From Aquabacterium lacunae (lineage in GTDB: Bacteria > Pseudomonadota > Gammaproteobacteria > Burkholderiales > Burkholderiaceae_C), in contig NZ_SIXI01000004.1 in NCBI RefSeq assembly GCF_004310865.1, positions 372,001-436,000 on the forward strand: a DNA stretch of 64,000 nucleotides, in the 5' to 3' direction. The notes beneath the pieces were generated by a model. That model had not been told where the DNA came from. It ran no database searches and worked only from the letters and a program-made list of their open reading frames with translations. A program made the translations under genes and the position numbers. How positions within the stretch are numbered: the first letter of the stretch is position 1; each line of letters opens with the position of its first letter. This document shows positions 1-7,199 of the stretch, in pieces.

Positions 1-90
1 GCCTTTATTGAGGCCGCTCGGCTGTTCTCGACGGATACAAAGCGCATTCAGGACACCGGCAGCGACCCGTGCAAAGCTGGTTTGATGTGA
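1..90 (+). CDS. possible 3' end of an unidentified protein gene
   Basis: A reading frame is open from the first base of the window to a TGA at 88-90, giving the last 29 residues of a protein (begins AFIEAARLFS, ends CKAGLM). The composition is plausible for a real protein, but the fragment is too short to assign and nothing in it is recognisable. It lies just upstream of a tRNA 3' fragment, so it could be the last gene of an integrated element. It could equally be an accidental open frame. Confidence 0.3.
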   Translation, partial: AFIEAARLFSTDTKRIQDTGSDPCKAGLM

Positions 91-164
91 CGGCCGATCC
101 ATAGCACCTGCTTTGCATGAAATCCAGAGCACGCGTCTATGCCTGCCATGGCGCACGATGTGAC

Positions 165-201
165 CCGCAGGTCCGGGGTTCGAATCCCTGAAGCGCCACC
201 A
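165..201 (+). tRNA. 3' fragment of a tRNA (pseudo-tRNA or attachment-site remnant)
   Basis: Positions 174-178 (CGGGG), 179-185 (TTCGAAT) and 186-190 (CCCTG) form a complete T arm. They are followed by a 7-base acceptor strand AAGCGCC (191-197), a discriminator A and an encoded CCA ending at 201. The variable loop before it (AGGTC) is also tRNA-like. No matching 5' acceptor strand (GGCGCTT), D arm or anticodon arm lies upstream. The nearest complement, GGCGC at 150-154, is far too close for a whole tRNA. Only the 3' part is therefore present. This is the usual footprint left when a mobile element integrates at a tRNA 3' end, but decay of a tRNA would look the same. Confidence 0.6.
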
Positions 202-209
202 AAATTCAG

Positions 210-246
210 AAGCCCTGTGAGTCCTCGACTCGCAGGGCTTTTTTCT
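210..246 (+). terminator. intrinsic terminator behind the tRNA fragment
   Basis: AAGCCCTG (210-217) pairs with CAGGGCTT (233-240), with a second short stem GAGT/ACTC inside, and is followed by TTTT at 241-244. It sits 9 bases after the CCA, where a tRNA terminator belongs. Confidence 0.8.
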
Positions 247-495
247 TGCCCTGATTCACGCGCGGCTTTGGCCCGCCTGATGACAGCTGCTTCGGATCCA
301 GTTGGGCCTTGTCAGCTGCAGGGAAGGATTTCTGAGCCCCTGACAACTGGCCTGACCGTCGGCAACAACAACCCGCGCCAGCGTCGTGCAGCACCAGCTG
401 TGCGGAGGACAACCCATCGCACCCTGGTCAACGTCACCAGCACGAACCGCATGTTTGCAAAGAGCATTGCCTTTCAGGGTATCACCCATTCGGGT

Positions 496-591
496 GTCGT
501 TATTTTTTACACACCGAAATCGAATGCCCACAAAAAGCATCGCAAGCCCTTGATTTTAAATATAAATATGCATATGGCATGCTTTGTGCTT
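496..591 (+). promoter_or_regulatory. sigma-54 promoter with IHF site and upstream activator motif (PEP-CTERM gene 1)
   Basis: A -24/-12 element TGGCATG-N4-GTGCTT lies at 575-591, with the GG and GC correctly spaced. A perfect IHF consensus (reverse orientation YAANNNNTTGATW) lies at 543-555. A T-rich motif beginning GTCG with TTTACA in it starts at 496. The same three elements, at almost the same distances, precede the second PEP-CTERM gene (1376-1470). Sigma-54 control of PEP-CTERM genes through the PrsK/PrsR system is known from related bacteria. That these sites serve PrsR is inference. The predicted transcription start is near 601. The rest of 246-653 holds a weak hairpin (483-496) and no gene that I can support. 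Confidence 0.7.
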
Positions 592-653
592 TTTGAATCC
601 AGGGCAGCCCCCTCTCCCCCCTATTCATCAACAGCCTTCAGGATGTCATCGAA

Positions 654-1223
654 ATGTTTGTCACACAACTTTTCCGCCCGAGCCAACTCGCAGCTGCCGC
701 AGTGCTGGCGCTTGCTTCCGTCTGTGCGCACGCAGGCCCGATCAGCTTCACCATCGCAGGCCCCGGCACCACTTCCGCCACCTCGTCCGGTGGTGTGAGC
801 ACACTGAGCTACGCGTTGAACCCCGCAGGCTTCGGCACGCAAACTTGGCAGGTGCAAGGCATTGCCGACGCGGCTGGCGACTACTCCTTCAACTGGGACT
901 ACTCGGGCTTCCACGCCTACTTTTCGGTCACTGCATTCCTGAACACTTCGTCAGGCCAAACGCTGGTCAACGCGGGCCCGAACAACTGCTGCACCACGCC
1001 CTCGGCTGGCTTCAACTACACGGGCAGCTACACGTTCACTGGCCTCCAGGCCGGTGACACCTTCGGCTTCAACCTGGGTGGCGGAAACTTTGACTCCAAC
1101 AACCAGTTGAACGGCACCCTGACCCTGACCCAGACCTCGCAAGTGCCCGAACCCGGCACCCTGGCGCTGGTGGGCCTGACGCTCGCCGGCCTGGCCGCCG
1201 CAGGTCGCCGCAAGAAGGCCTGA
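654..1223 (+). CDS. PEP-CTERM sorting domain protein
   Basis: A 189-residue secreted protein. Residues 1-28 are a signal peptide (hydrophobic AAAAVLALASVCAHA, likely cut near AHA-GP). The C-terminal tail from about residue 164 is a PEP-CTERM anchor: VPEP, a hydrophobic helix, then the basic end GRRKKA. In this family an exosortase recognises the tail in the inner membrane and the protein usually goes to the surface or matrix alongside exopolysaccharide. The middle is rich in Gly, Ser, Thr and Asn with one NNCC pair, like many PEP-CTERM beta-rich proteins; no catalytic motif is seen. A GGA at 641-643 precedes the start. No exosortase gene lies in the window. It is one of two such genes with matching promoters. 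Confidence 0.9.
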   Translation: MFVTQLFRPSQLAAAAVLALASVCAHAGPISFTIAGPGTTSATSSGGVSTLSYALNPAGFGTQTWQVQGIADAAGDYSFNWDYSGFHAYFSVTAFLNTSSGQTLVNAGPNNCCTTPSAGFNYTGSYTFTGLQAGDTFGFNLGGGNFDSNNQLNGTLTLTQTSQVPEPGTLALVGLTLAGLAAAGRRKKA

Positions 1224-1283
1224 CGCCACCGCATCGCGCTGGCTCCATGCAGCCCTGCTCAGGCTGCAAGGACACTCGCATCT

Positions 1284-1317
1284 GGGCCCCAAGCGTTTGC
1301 CTGGGGCCCTTTTCTTT
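1284..1317 (+). terminator. intrinsic terminator after PEP-CTERM gene 1
   Basis: GGGCCCC (1284-1290) pairs with the GGGGCCC ending near 1309, and TTTTCTTT follows. It lies 61 bases after the stop codon. Confidence 0.85.
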
Positions 1318-1375
1318 CCAGGCCATGCCGCTCGGACGCCTGGCGCGGTTGAATCTCAAAGCGCGGCTACAAAGC

Positions 1376-1470
1376 GTCGATTTTCTTTACAAAAGCTTAC
1401 CAAGAGGGCAGTGAAATACTCGCAAGCAATTGATTTGATTGAATAATTTTCTGTGGCATGGAAGGTGCTT
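1376..1470 (+). promoter_or_regulatory. sigma-54 promoter with IHF site and upstream activator motif (PEP-CTERM gene 2)
   Basis: TGGCATG-N4-GTGCTT at 1454-1470 matches the -24/-12 consensus with correct spacing. A perfect IHF site sits at 1423-1435. A GTCG...TTTACA motif at 1376-1394 agrees with the one at 496-514 in most positions. Distances from that motif to the IHF site (47) and to the -24 box (78) equal those of the first promoter (47 and 79). Predicted transcription start is near 1480. Nothing else is seen in 1318-1548. Confidence 0.75.
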
Positions 1471-1548
1471 AAATTTTATGACGGTCATGCAGGGACTCAC
1501 ACGCCCAGCAAAGCCCGATCACCCCACCAAATCAAGCAGTTGTCCACC

Positions 1549-2124
1549 ATGAAAAAAATTCTCAATTCGTTGCTCGTCTCTGCCGCCGTGTTGTTGCCTG
1601 CCGCACAAGCCGATGCCGCAGTGGTCACCTGGGACATCGTCACGACTTTCCAGGACTTGAAGGGCACCGTCACCTTCGACAATGCACCCATCGCCGGGTT
1701 GCAAGACGGTGCATACGACGGCAATGACACGCACATCTACAACGCCGTGTTGACACTGACCAGCGCCAGCCTGGGCATCAACTACGTCAACAACAGCGCG
1801 TATTTCCAGCCGCTGACCAACACATTCGACAACAAACACATCGACACCTGCTATCCCTGCGGAGTTTCCAGCAACGCGGGGAACATCAGCCTGACTTTCA
1901 GTCCTTACTCTGACCAAGGTAGCCCGGCCGTCGGCGCGTCGTCGTACTACCTGTACGTCAACGGTGCCGGCTTCCAGAACGCCGCCTACCGCTGGGCATT
2001 CAGTGACACGGGTGGCCAAAACAACACCAACCTCAGCAACGTGCCGGAACCCTCGGCATTGGCCCTGGCAGCCCTGACATTGGTGGGTGTGGCCGTGGCA
2101 GGCCGCAAGCGCGTGGCCGCTTGA
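1549..2124 (+). CDS. PEP-CTERM sorting domain protein
   Basis: A 191-residue secreted protein. The start at 1549 is chosen because it gives a clean signal peptide (MKKILNSLLVSAAVLLPAAQ, cut near ADA-AV); an earlier in-frame ATG at 1453 lies inside the sigma-54 promoter and is unlikely. The C-terminus from about residue 165 is VPEP, a hydrophobic helix and GRKRVAA, a typical exosortase target. The body contains a CYPC pair and many Asn, Thr and Tyr residues; no enzyme motif is visible. It resembles the upstream gene in design but not closely in sequence, so it is a member of the same regulon rather than a recent duplicate. The ribosome-binding site is weak. Confidence 0.9.
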   Translation: MKKILNSLLVSAAVLLPAAQADAAVVTWDIVTTFQDLKGTVTFDNAPIAGLQDGAYDGNDTHIYNAVLTLTSASLGINYVNNSAYFQPLTNTFDNKHIDTCYPCGVSSNAGNISLTFSPYSDQGSPAVGASSYYLYVNGAGFQNAAYRWAFSDTGGQNNTNLSNVPEPSALALAALTLVGVAVAGRKRVAA

Positions 2125-2188
2125 TTTTCGGCCATGGTTTGATGTCCGAGCGCTGACAAGGCGCCACAGAGACAGCCCGTGAGAAAAA

Positions 2189-2220
2189 GGCTCAGGCGTT
2201 GCCGCCTGAGCCTTTTTTCT
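2189..2220 (+). terminator. intrinsic terminator after PEP-CTERM gene 2
   Basis: GGCTCAGGC (2189-2197) pairs with GCCTGAGCC ending at 2212 around a short loop, followed by TTTTTTCTTT. It lies 64 bases after the stop. Confidence 0.9.
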
Positions 2221-2428
2221 TTACCCCAAGACTCATGACCCAGCGCGGGCGCTTCTCCAGCATGACGCTGATCGCGTCAATGACCTGCGCATCCTTGGCT
2301 GCCCGATCCGTCGTGGGCTTGTACAACGCCGACTGCGGACATCCCACGGCCTGACAGGCGCGCACACGGGACAGATGATGTTTGTCGACCATGATCTGCA
2401 CCGCAGCTCGCCTGGCGATCAGCGTCAC
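2192..2428 (-). pseudogene. IS3-family transposase OrfB, N-terminal fragment
   Basis: The frame starts with GTG overlapping the OrfA stop (GTGA), the normal OrfA/OrfB arrangement. The N-terminal helix region (ARRAAVQIMVDKHHLSRVRA, then a VGCPQSALYKP turn) matches the part of IS3 OrfB before the integrase core. After residue 60 (EKRPRW) homology ends and the frame runs through foreign sequence and the terminator hairpin. The DDE catalytic core is completely missing. Confidence 0.65.
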
Positions 2429-2717
2429 AATTTTCGCGACAGCACGTCCTTGATCGCGGCGTTCTCCGCTTCGAGCTCCTTGACGCGCTTGAGCTCATCA
2501 GCCGACATGCCCGCGCACTTGCTCTTCCATTGGCGGCGCGTCGCCGCGCTGATGCCATGCTTGCGGCAAACCTCCGCCGCGGCCAGGTCCGTCTCGCCCT
2601 CGCTCAGGATCGCCAGGATCTGGCTCTCTGTGAATCTCGACCTCCTCATCGCATCTTCCTTGAAGATGCGGAAGTCTCTATTCTCAGCTCGTCTACTCAG
2701 AGGGGGCGCTTACGCTA
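2238..2717 (-). mobile_element. truncated IS3-family insertion sequence
   Basis: This remnant carries a complete but shortened OrfA (2425-2649) and only the beginning of OrfB (below 2428) on the minus strand. The OrfB end is cut off where the sequence meets the PEP-CTERM terminator region at about 2238. The upstream end is near 2715, where minus-strand sequence reads GTAAGCGCCCCCT, which may be the terminal repeat. No matching repeat is found at the other end, so the element is dead. It lies between the PEP-CTERM genes and the histidine kinase. Confidence 0.7.
2425..2649 (-). CDS. IS3-family transposase OrfA, internally shortened
   Basis: A 74-residue DNA-binding subunit. MRRSRFTESQILAIL and RKHGISAATRRQWKSK are the helix-turn-helix of IS3-family OrfA proteins of the IS407-like group. 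The following leucine-zipper stretch normally reads ELEEEN, about 13 more residues, then a second EN...LKD. Here KELEAEN runs straight into AAIKDVLSRKL, so about 13-14 residues of the zipper appear to be missing in frame. With OrfB broken, the protein could at most bind DNA. Likely residual rather than functional. Confidence 0.65.
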   Translation of the reverse strand: MRRSRFTESQILAILSEGETDLAAAEVCRKHGISAATRRQWKSKCAGMSADELKRVKELEAENAAIKDVLSRKL

Positions 2718-4646
2718 TGGACTGGTTGCGCCGAGTGTGGCCGGCACCTGGGCTGAGCGCTCTCGCCGACGCACCCGCTGCTGCAGGTGGCGACGCAGCA
2801 CCCGGTTCATGTCGCGCGGCACAAAGGGTTTGCTGATGTAGTCGTTCATGCCCACTTCCAGGCAGCGCCGGTGATCGTCGAACTGGTCGCCGGCGCTCAT
2901 GGCCACGATCGGCATGGGCACCCAGCCACGGCTGGTCTCCATGGCACGGATGCGCCGCGTGGCCTCGATGCCGCCCATCTCCGGCATGTGAAAGTCCATC
3001 AGCACCAGGTCTGGCTCGTTCGTGTCCAGCCATTCGAGGGCGCGCCGGCCGTTCTCGGCCACCACCACATCCAGGCCCAGGTTGGCCAGCGCGGCCTGCG
3101 CCACCAGGGCGTTGACCGGGTTGTCTTCGACCACCAGCACGCGCCCGCTCAGGCGCAGGCCCAGGTCTTCAGCCGAGTGTTCGCTCGGTTGCTCGCTGGC
3201 GTGGGCCGGAGCACCTGCATCGGGGCGACTGCTCCGCGGCAGTTCGAGGGCGAACGAGAAGTTGGTGCCCACGCCCACCTGGCTGTCGCAGCGCAGCTTG
3301 CCGCCCATGGCCACGCAGATCTGCTGCGAGATGCTCAGGCCCAGCCCGGTGCCACCCACCAGGGTGTCGTCGCTGGCTTCGACCTGGTGAAAGGCGTCGA
3401 ACACCTTGTCCAGGTGCGTCTCGGGGATGCCCCGGCCGGTGTCCTGCACCTCGAAGACCACGCGGCAGGCGCCGGCATCGTTGGCGTGTGCGCCCTGGCC
3501 GGCCAGCGCCAGCCGCACGACCACATGCCCTTGAGCGGTGAACTTGACGGCATTGCCCACCAGGTTCGTGAGCACCTGACGCAGCCGATCGGGGTCGACC
3601 TCCAGCCACAGGTCGTCGGGCAGATCTGATCGCAGCATCACGACCAGGCCTTTGTCCTGCGCCACGACCTGCGAGAGTTCACACACATGGCGGGCCAGTT
3701 CGTTGAGCAGCACAGGCCGGGCATGCAAGCGCACGCCATGGTCCTTGAGCCGAGAGAAGTCGAGCACGTCGTTGATGACACCCAGCAGGTGCTCGCCCGC
3801 GTTTTGCAGCAGCCCGAGCTGGGACTGGCCTTCACGCGAGGGCGTGTGGGCCTGCAGCATGCGCGACAGGCCGAGGATGCCGTGCAGCGGGGTGCGCATT
3901 TCGTGGCTCATGGTGGCCAGGAAGCGGCCCTTGGCGGCGCTCAGCGACTCGGCCTCGCGCAGGGCGTGAGCGCGGGCTTGCGCCAGCTCTTCGCTCTCGA
4001 AGCGCAGGCGCAACATCTCGCTGATGCGGCGGTGCCCGCGGGTGGCCTCCAGCCACAAGATCACCACGAAGCCGATGAGGCTGACGGCGCCGAACCATCC
4101 CAGCAGCCCGCCAGTGTGCACACCGTACACGGCGCAAGACAGCAGGATGGGCACGGTCCAGGCGCGCACGTTGTCGCGGTCGCTGCTGACCTGCGCAGCG
4201 CCGGTGGCGGCCATGCCGATCAGCACGCCAATCAGCGCGATGGCCAGTTGCTGGTCAGGCCCGGTGGGCAACACCCAAGGCAGCGCGCTCCAGCACAGGC
4301 TGAACACCAGCGTGAGCGCCAGGTAGCTGTGCTGCCAGAAACGGGCCTGCCGGTTGGCCGAGCGAAGGTAGGCCATGGCGTGCAAGGCACGGGTGGCGGC
4401 CAGCACCAGGGCAGCGACCAGCCAGCACAGCGTTGGCAAGCCCAGGGGGCCGGGCTGAACAAAGTGCAGCAGACCGCCGATGAGCAGGGTGAAGCCGGCC
4501 AGCGTCCAGGCGGTGACGGGCATGTGGCCATACAGCATCCGGACGCGCGCATGGGTGATGCGAGCCTCCAGGGCCTGAGCCTGGGCCGACGGCGTGTCGG
4601 TGGATGTGGCGGCTGTCTGAGCAGGGCGGAGACGAGGGGCGTCCAT
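2715..4646 (-). CDS. membrane hybrid sensor histidine kinase / response regulator
   Basis: A 643-residue inner-membrane signalling protein. The N-terminus has about six hydrophobic segments (roughly residues 40-205) with no periplasmic sensor domain. HisKA follows with phosphoacceptor motif SHEMRTPLHG (His near 248). The ATPase domain has the N box (LVGNAVKF), DTGRGIP and GGTGLGLSIS. A receiver domain at the C-terminus has VVEDNPVN, the phosphoacceptor Asp in LVLMDFHMP (near 551) and a Lys in YISKPF. No HPt or output domain is present, so a separate phosphorelay partner is needed. The start is uncertain: a TTG 60 bases upstream (4706) is also open, and neither has a good ribosome-binding site. 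Its stop codon sits at the boundary of the IS3 remnant, so the last few residues may come from the insertion. Confidence 0.85.
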   Translation of the reverse strand: MDAPRLRPAQTAATSTDTPSAQAQALEARITHARVRMLYGHMPVTAWTLAGFTLLIGGLLHFVQPGPLGLPTLCWLVAALVLAATRALHAMAYLRSANRQARFWQHSYLALTLVFSLCWSALPWVLPTGPDQQLAIALIGVLIGMAATGAAQVSSDRDNVRAWTVPILLSCAVYGVHTGGLLGWFGAVSLIGFVVILWLEATRGHRRISEMLRLRFESEELAQARAHALREAESLSAAKGRFLATMSHEMRTPLHGILGLSRMLQAHTPSREGQSQLGLLQNAGEHLLGVINDVLDFSRLKDHGVRLHARPVLLNELARHVCELSQVVAQDKGLVVMLRSDLPDDLWLEVDPDRLRQVLTNLVGNAVKFTAQGHVVVRLALAGQGAHANDAGACRVVFEVQDTGRGIPETHLDKVFDAFHQVEASDDTLVGGTGLGLSISQQICVAMGGKLRCDSQVGVGTNFSFALELPRSSRPDAGAPAHASEQPSEHSAEDLGLRLSGRVLVVEDNPVNALVAQAALANLGLDVVVAENGRRALEWLDTNEPDLVLMDFHMPEMGGIEATRRIRAMETSRGWVPMPIVAMSAGDQFDDHRRCLEVGMNDYISKPFVPRDMNRVLRRHLQQRVRRRERSAQVPATLGATSP

Positions 4647-4903
4647 GGACGGAGGGCAGACCAGGCTGCGAGCCGGGGTGGCTGCGCTGGCTTCAGTGTC
4701 ACGCAAGCCGATGGCGTGCGCATGCGGTTATCCACCATCCAGGGGGCCAGCGGTGTGCACTTTGCACTGGTTCAGCGAGAAGTGGGCGGGGTAAGAGGGC
4801 TTCTGTTTGCGCGCAGCATTTCCTGAACATCCTTCAGCCCCGGGCTGCTGTTTGGTCGACAGGCCATGGGCCACCATGGGTCCATGATGAAAGGAGCTGC
4901 ACC

Positions 4904-5386
4904 ATGCCTTGGCTGATCTGGGGTGTCTTTGCTGCTTTGGTGGGTCTGACGGCCCTGGGCACCTGGGGCCTGACCGCCCTGCTGGAGGCCGCACTGCCCG
5001 CCCTGGGCGATTCGCCTGAGGCCATGCGGCAGGTGCTGGCCCAGTGGCAACCGCCCGAGTGGCTGGGCTGGCTGGTGGACACCGGCTCATGGGCCCAGGT
5101 TCAGCAGGCGGGCCTGTGGGTGCTGGAGATGTTGTCGCATGCAGGCCCCTACGTCGGCGGCGTGGCCAGCTGGCTCGGCCCGCTGATGTGGGTGTTGTGG
5201 GCGCTGTTCAGCGTGGTGCTGCTGGTGGTGGCCGGCGGGTTGCATGCGCTGGTGACACGGCCCCAATCGGTGCTGACCCCGCGCGTGGTGGGTGGCCTGG
5301 CTGCAGCAGGCCGGGCCCGCGTGCTCGGCGGGCCCAAGATGTGGCTGGCCCTGGCGCTGTGGCAACGCTGGCGGCGTCAGCGCTGA
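4904..5386 (+). CDS. hypothetical membrane protein
   Basis: 160 residues, unrecognised. There is a hydrophobic segment at residues 1-27 (MPWLIWGVFAALVGLTALG) and a strong one near 100-125 (WVLWALFSVVLLVVAGGLHA), with an amphipathic middle and a basic C-terminal end (QRWRRQR). AAGGAG lies 8 bases before the ATG, so the start is good. It overlaps the convergent gene on the other strand by 10 bases at the 3' end. Probably a two-pass inner-membrane protein; no function can be inferred from the neighbours. The upstream gap 4647-4903 holds no other gene I can support. Confidence 0.75.
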   Translation: MPWLIWGVFAALVGLTALGTWGLTALLEAALPALGDSPEAMRQVLAQWQPPEWLGWLVDTGSWAQVQQAGLWVLEMLSHAGPYVGGVASWLGPLMWVLWALFSVVLLVVAGGLHALVTRPQSVLTPRVVGGLAAAGRARVLGGPKMWLALALWQRWRRQR

Positions 5387-6447
5387 GGCACTGCAACGTC
5401 CATCACCAGCCGGATGCCCACCAGCGTGTACCGGGTGGTGGCGCTGTTCCAGTTCCGGTAGCTGCAACGTGCATACAAAGGCCAGGTGTGCCACGAGCCG
5501 CCACGGCGCACGCGCACGCTGCCCTCTGCGGGGCCGGTGGGGTTGTGCACGGTCTGGCCTGCAGGCTGGCCCGGCCGGGCGTAAGTGTCGTCGGCGTGGA
5601 AGTCGGCCGTCCACTCCCACACATTGCCATGCAGGTCATGCAAGCCAAAGGCATTCGGCGTGAACCGCCCCACAGGGGCCGTGAAGGCAAAGCCGTCATT
5701 CACCGGCAAGGCCTGCTCGCGCCACAAGGGCCAGTGCTCGGCGGCGTCACGGTCGAACACATTGGCCGAGCCCTGAAGGCTGTCGGGTGCATCACCCGTG
5801 TGGAACTGCGTGCTGCTGCCGGCGCGGCAAGCGTATTCCCACTCGGCCTCGGTGGGCAGGCGATAGCGCCGCCCCTCCTGCTGGCTGAGCCATTGGGCCA
5901 GGGCCTGCGCGTCATGCCAGGTCACGTTCACGACGGGGTGTGAGTCGGTCTGGGCAAATCCGGGGTTGGCCCATGAAAATCGTGGCGCACGGCCAGCAAA
6001 GGCATCGCCCTTGCCCTGCACGCCGGGGTGCTGCGGGTCGTATCCATAGCCACCCGTGCCGTCGGCCACCGATTCGGGCAGATGGCCCGAGGCCGCCAGG
6101 AAGGCACGCCACTGGCCCACGGTCACCTCATGGCGGGCCATGTAGAAGCTGCTCAGGCGCACCCGGTGTGCAGGCTGCTCGTCTTTCAGGTCCAGCAGGC
6201 GCTCGCGTGGCAGGCCGGGGAACCACCGCGCCATGTCGTCTACCGAAGCCGGGTTGCCCATGGTGAACTCGCCCGCAGGCAGGCGCACCATCTGCATGCC
6301 CAGGCGGTTGGTCACGATGGGCTCGGGCGGAGGAACTGGACCATCGGGCGGCTGCGCCCCGGCCTGCAGGGCCACCAACGAGACCAGCGCGCAGGCCAGT
6401 CGGCCCGCCCCGCACGCAGGCAAACGGTCATGGATCAAGGTGTGCAT
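5377..6447 (-). CDS. exported formylglycine-generating-enzyme family protein (SUMF1-like)
   Basis: 356 residues: a signal peptide (hydrophobic LACALVSLVALQAGAQ near residues 18-33), a short proline-rich linker, then one complete FGE-sulfatase domain. Family marks are EFTMGN, ARHEVTVGQWRAFL, VVNVTWHDAQALAQWLS, RLPTEAEWEYACRAG, HDLHGNVWEW, RRGGSWHT and VGIRLV. True formylglycine-generating enzymes use two cysteines in the segment after RRGGSW; here only one (ARCSYRNW) is present, so sulfatase activation is doubtful. Members like this often bind or modify other substrates. ATG at 6447 is chosen; a GTG six bases upstream is possible. The gene overlaps the 3' end of the convergent membrane-protein gene by 10 bases. 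Confidence 0.85.
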   Translation of the reverse strand: MHTLIHDRLPACGAGRLACALVSLVALQAGAQPPDGPVPPPEPIVTNRLGMQMVRLPAGEFTMGNPASVDDMARWFPGLPRERLLDLKDEQPAHRVRLSSFYMARHEVTVGQWRAFLAASGHLPESVADGTGGYGYDPQHPGVQGKGDAFAGRAPRFSWANPGFAQTDSHPVVNVTWHDAQALAQWLSQQEGRRYRLPTEAEWEYACRAGSSTQFHTGDAPDSLQGSANVFDRDAAEHWPLWREQALPVNDGFAFTAPVGRFTPNAFGLHDLHGNVWEWTADFHADDTYARPGQPAGQTVHNPTGPAEGSVRVRRGGSWHTWPLYARCSYRNWNSATTRYTLVGIRLVMDVAVPQR

Positions 6448-6489
6448 GGGCACAGGTTAACGCAGCGTGCCGGGCTTGATAATCCGGGC

Positions 6490-7188
6490 ATGAACCTGCC
6501 TGCCCTGATCCTGGCCGCCGGACGCGGCGAACGCATGCGCCCCCTGACCGACCACACCCCCAAGCCGCTGCTGGCGGTGCGGGGCAAGGCCCTGATCGAA
6601 TGGCACCTGGAGGCCCTGGCCCGCGACGGCGTGCGCGAGGTGGTGATCAACACCGCCCACCTCGAAGAACAGTTCGCGCCCCGCCTGGGTGACGGCAGCC
6701 GCTGGGGCCTGCGCATCCGCTATTCGAACGAGGGTCAGGACCATGGCGGCGCCCTGGAAACCGCCGGCGGCATGGCCAAGGCCCTGCCCCTGCTAGGCGA
6801 CGCCTTCTGGGTGCTGGCCGGTGACGTGTTCGTGCCGGGCTTCCGGTTCGACCCGGAGGCTGCCGCGGTGTTTGCCGCAGGCGACGACTGGGGCCAGCTG
6901 TGGCTGGTGGACAACCCGCCTCACAACCCCCTGGGTGATTTCGTGCTGGATGACGAAGGCCGGATCCAGCGCCGCACCGAAGGCGGCTGTGCAGGCCTGA
7001 CCTACTCCACCATCGGGCTGTACCGCCCGGTCATGGTCGAGGGCATTGCCGTGGGCGAAAAAGCCGCCTTGCGCCCCTGCCTGGAGCGCGCCATCGACGC
7101 AGGCCGCCTGAGTGGCGAACACCACGGTGGACCGTGGGTGGATGTGGGCACGCCTGAACGGCTGGCGCAGCTGAACCAGACGCACTGA
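6490..7188 (+). CDS. murU: N-acetylmuramate alpha-1-phosphate uridylyltransferase
   Basis: 232 residues, nucleotidyltransferase fold. The N-terminal signature LAAGRGERMRPLTDHTPKPL binds nucleotide and phosphate; VLAGDVFVP carries the metal-binding Asp. In the peptidoglycan recycling pathway of pseudomonads and many betaproteobacteria, MurU turns MurNAc-1-phosphate plus UTP into UDP-MurNAc, bypassing de novo synthesis. The length fits MurU better than longer glucose-1-phosphate thymidylyltransferases. The usual partner amgK is not adjacent, so the assignment rests on sequence only. The gene is 12 bases upstream of speD and divergent from the FGE-like gene. Confidence 0.85.
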   Translation: MNLPALILAAGRGERMRPLTDHTPKPLLAVRGKALIEWHLEALARDGVREVVINTAHLEEQFAPRLGDGSRWGLRIRYSNEGQDHGGALETAGGMAKALPLLGDAFWVLAGDVFVPGFRFDPEAAAVFAAGDDWGQLWLVDNPPHNPLGDFVLDDEGRIQRRTEGGCAGLTYSTIGLYRPVMVEGIAVGEKAALRPCLERAIDAGRLSGEHHGGPWVDVGTPERLAQLNQTH

Positions 7189-7199
7189 GCGCACACCCG

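Noticed and set aside
1-201. Possible tmRNA (ssrA) 3' end at the left edge
   Set aside because: The T arm and CCA fit any tRNA-like end, but the acceptor strand AAGCGCC does not look like a tmRNA end, which usually closes with CTCC-ACCA, and no tag reading frame is in view. I left it as a tRNA fragment, though sequence left of the window could change this.
483-506. Hairpin CACCC/GGGTG followed by a T-rich run as a terminator
   Set aside because: The stem is only 5 bp and the T run is interrupted; it overlaps the activator motif of the sigma-54 promoter and no gene ends just before it.
2787-4826. Long plus-strand frames opposite the histidine kinase
   Set aside because: They are antisense shadows; the minus-strand protein has complete kinase and receiver motifs.
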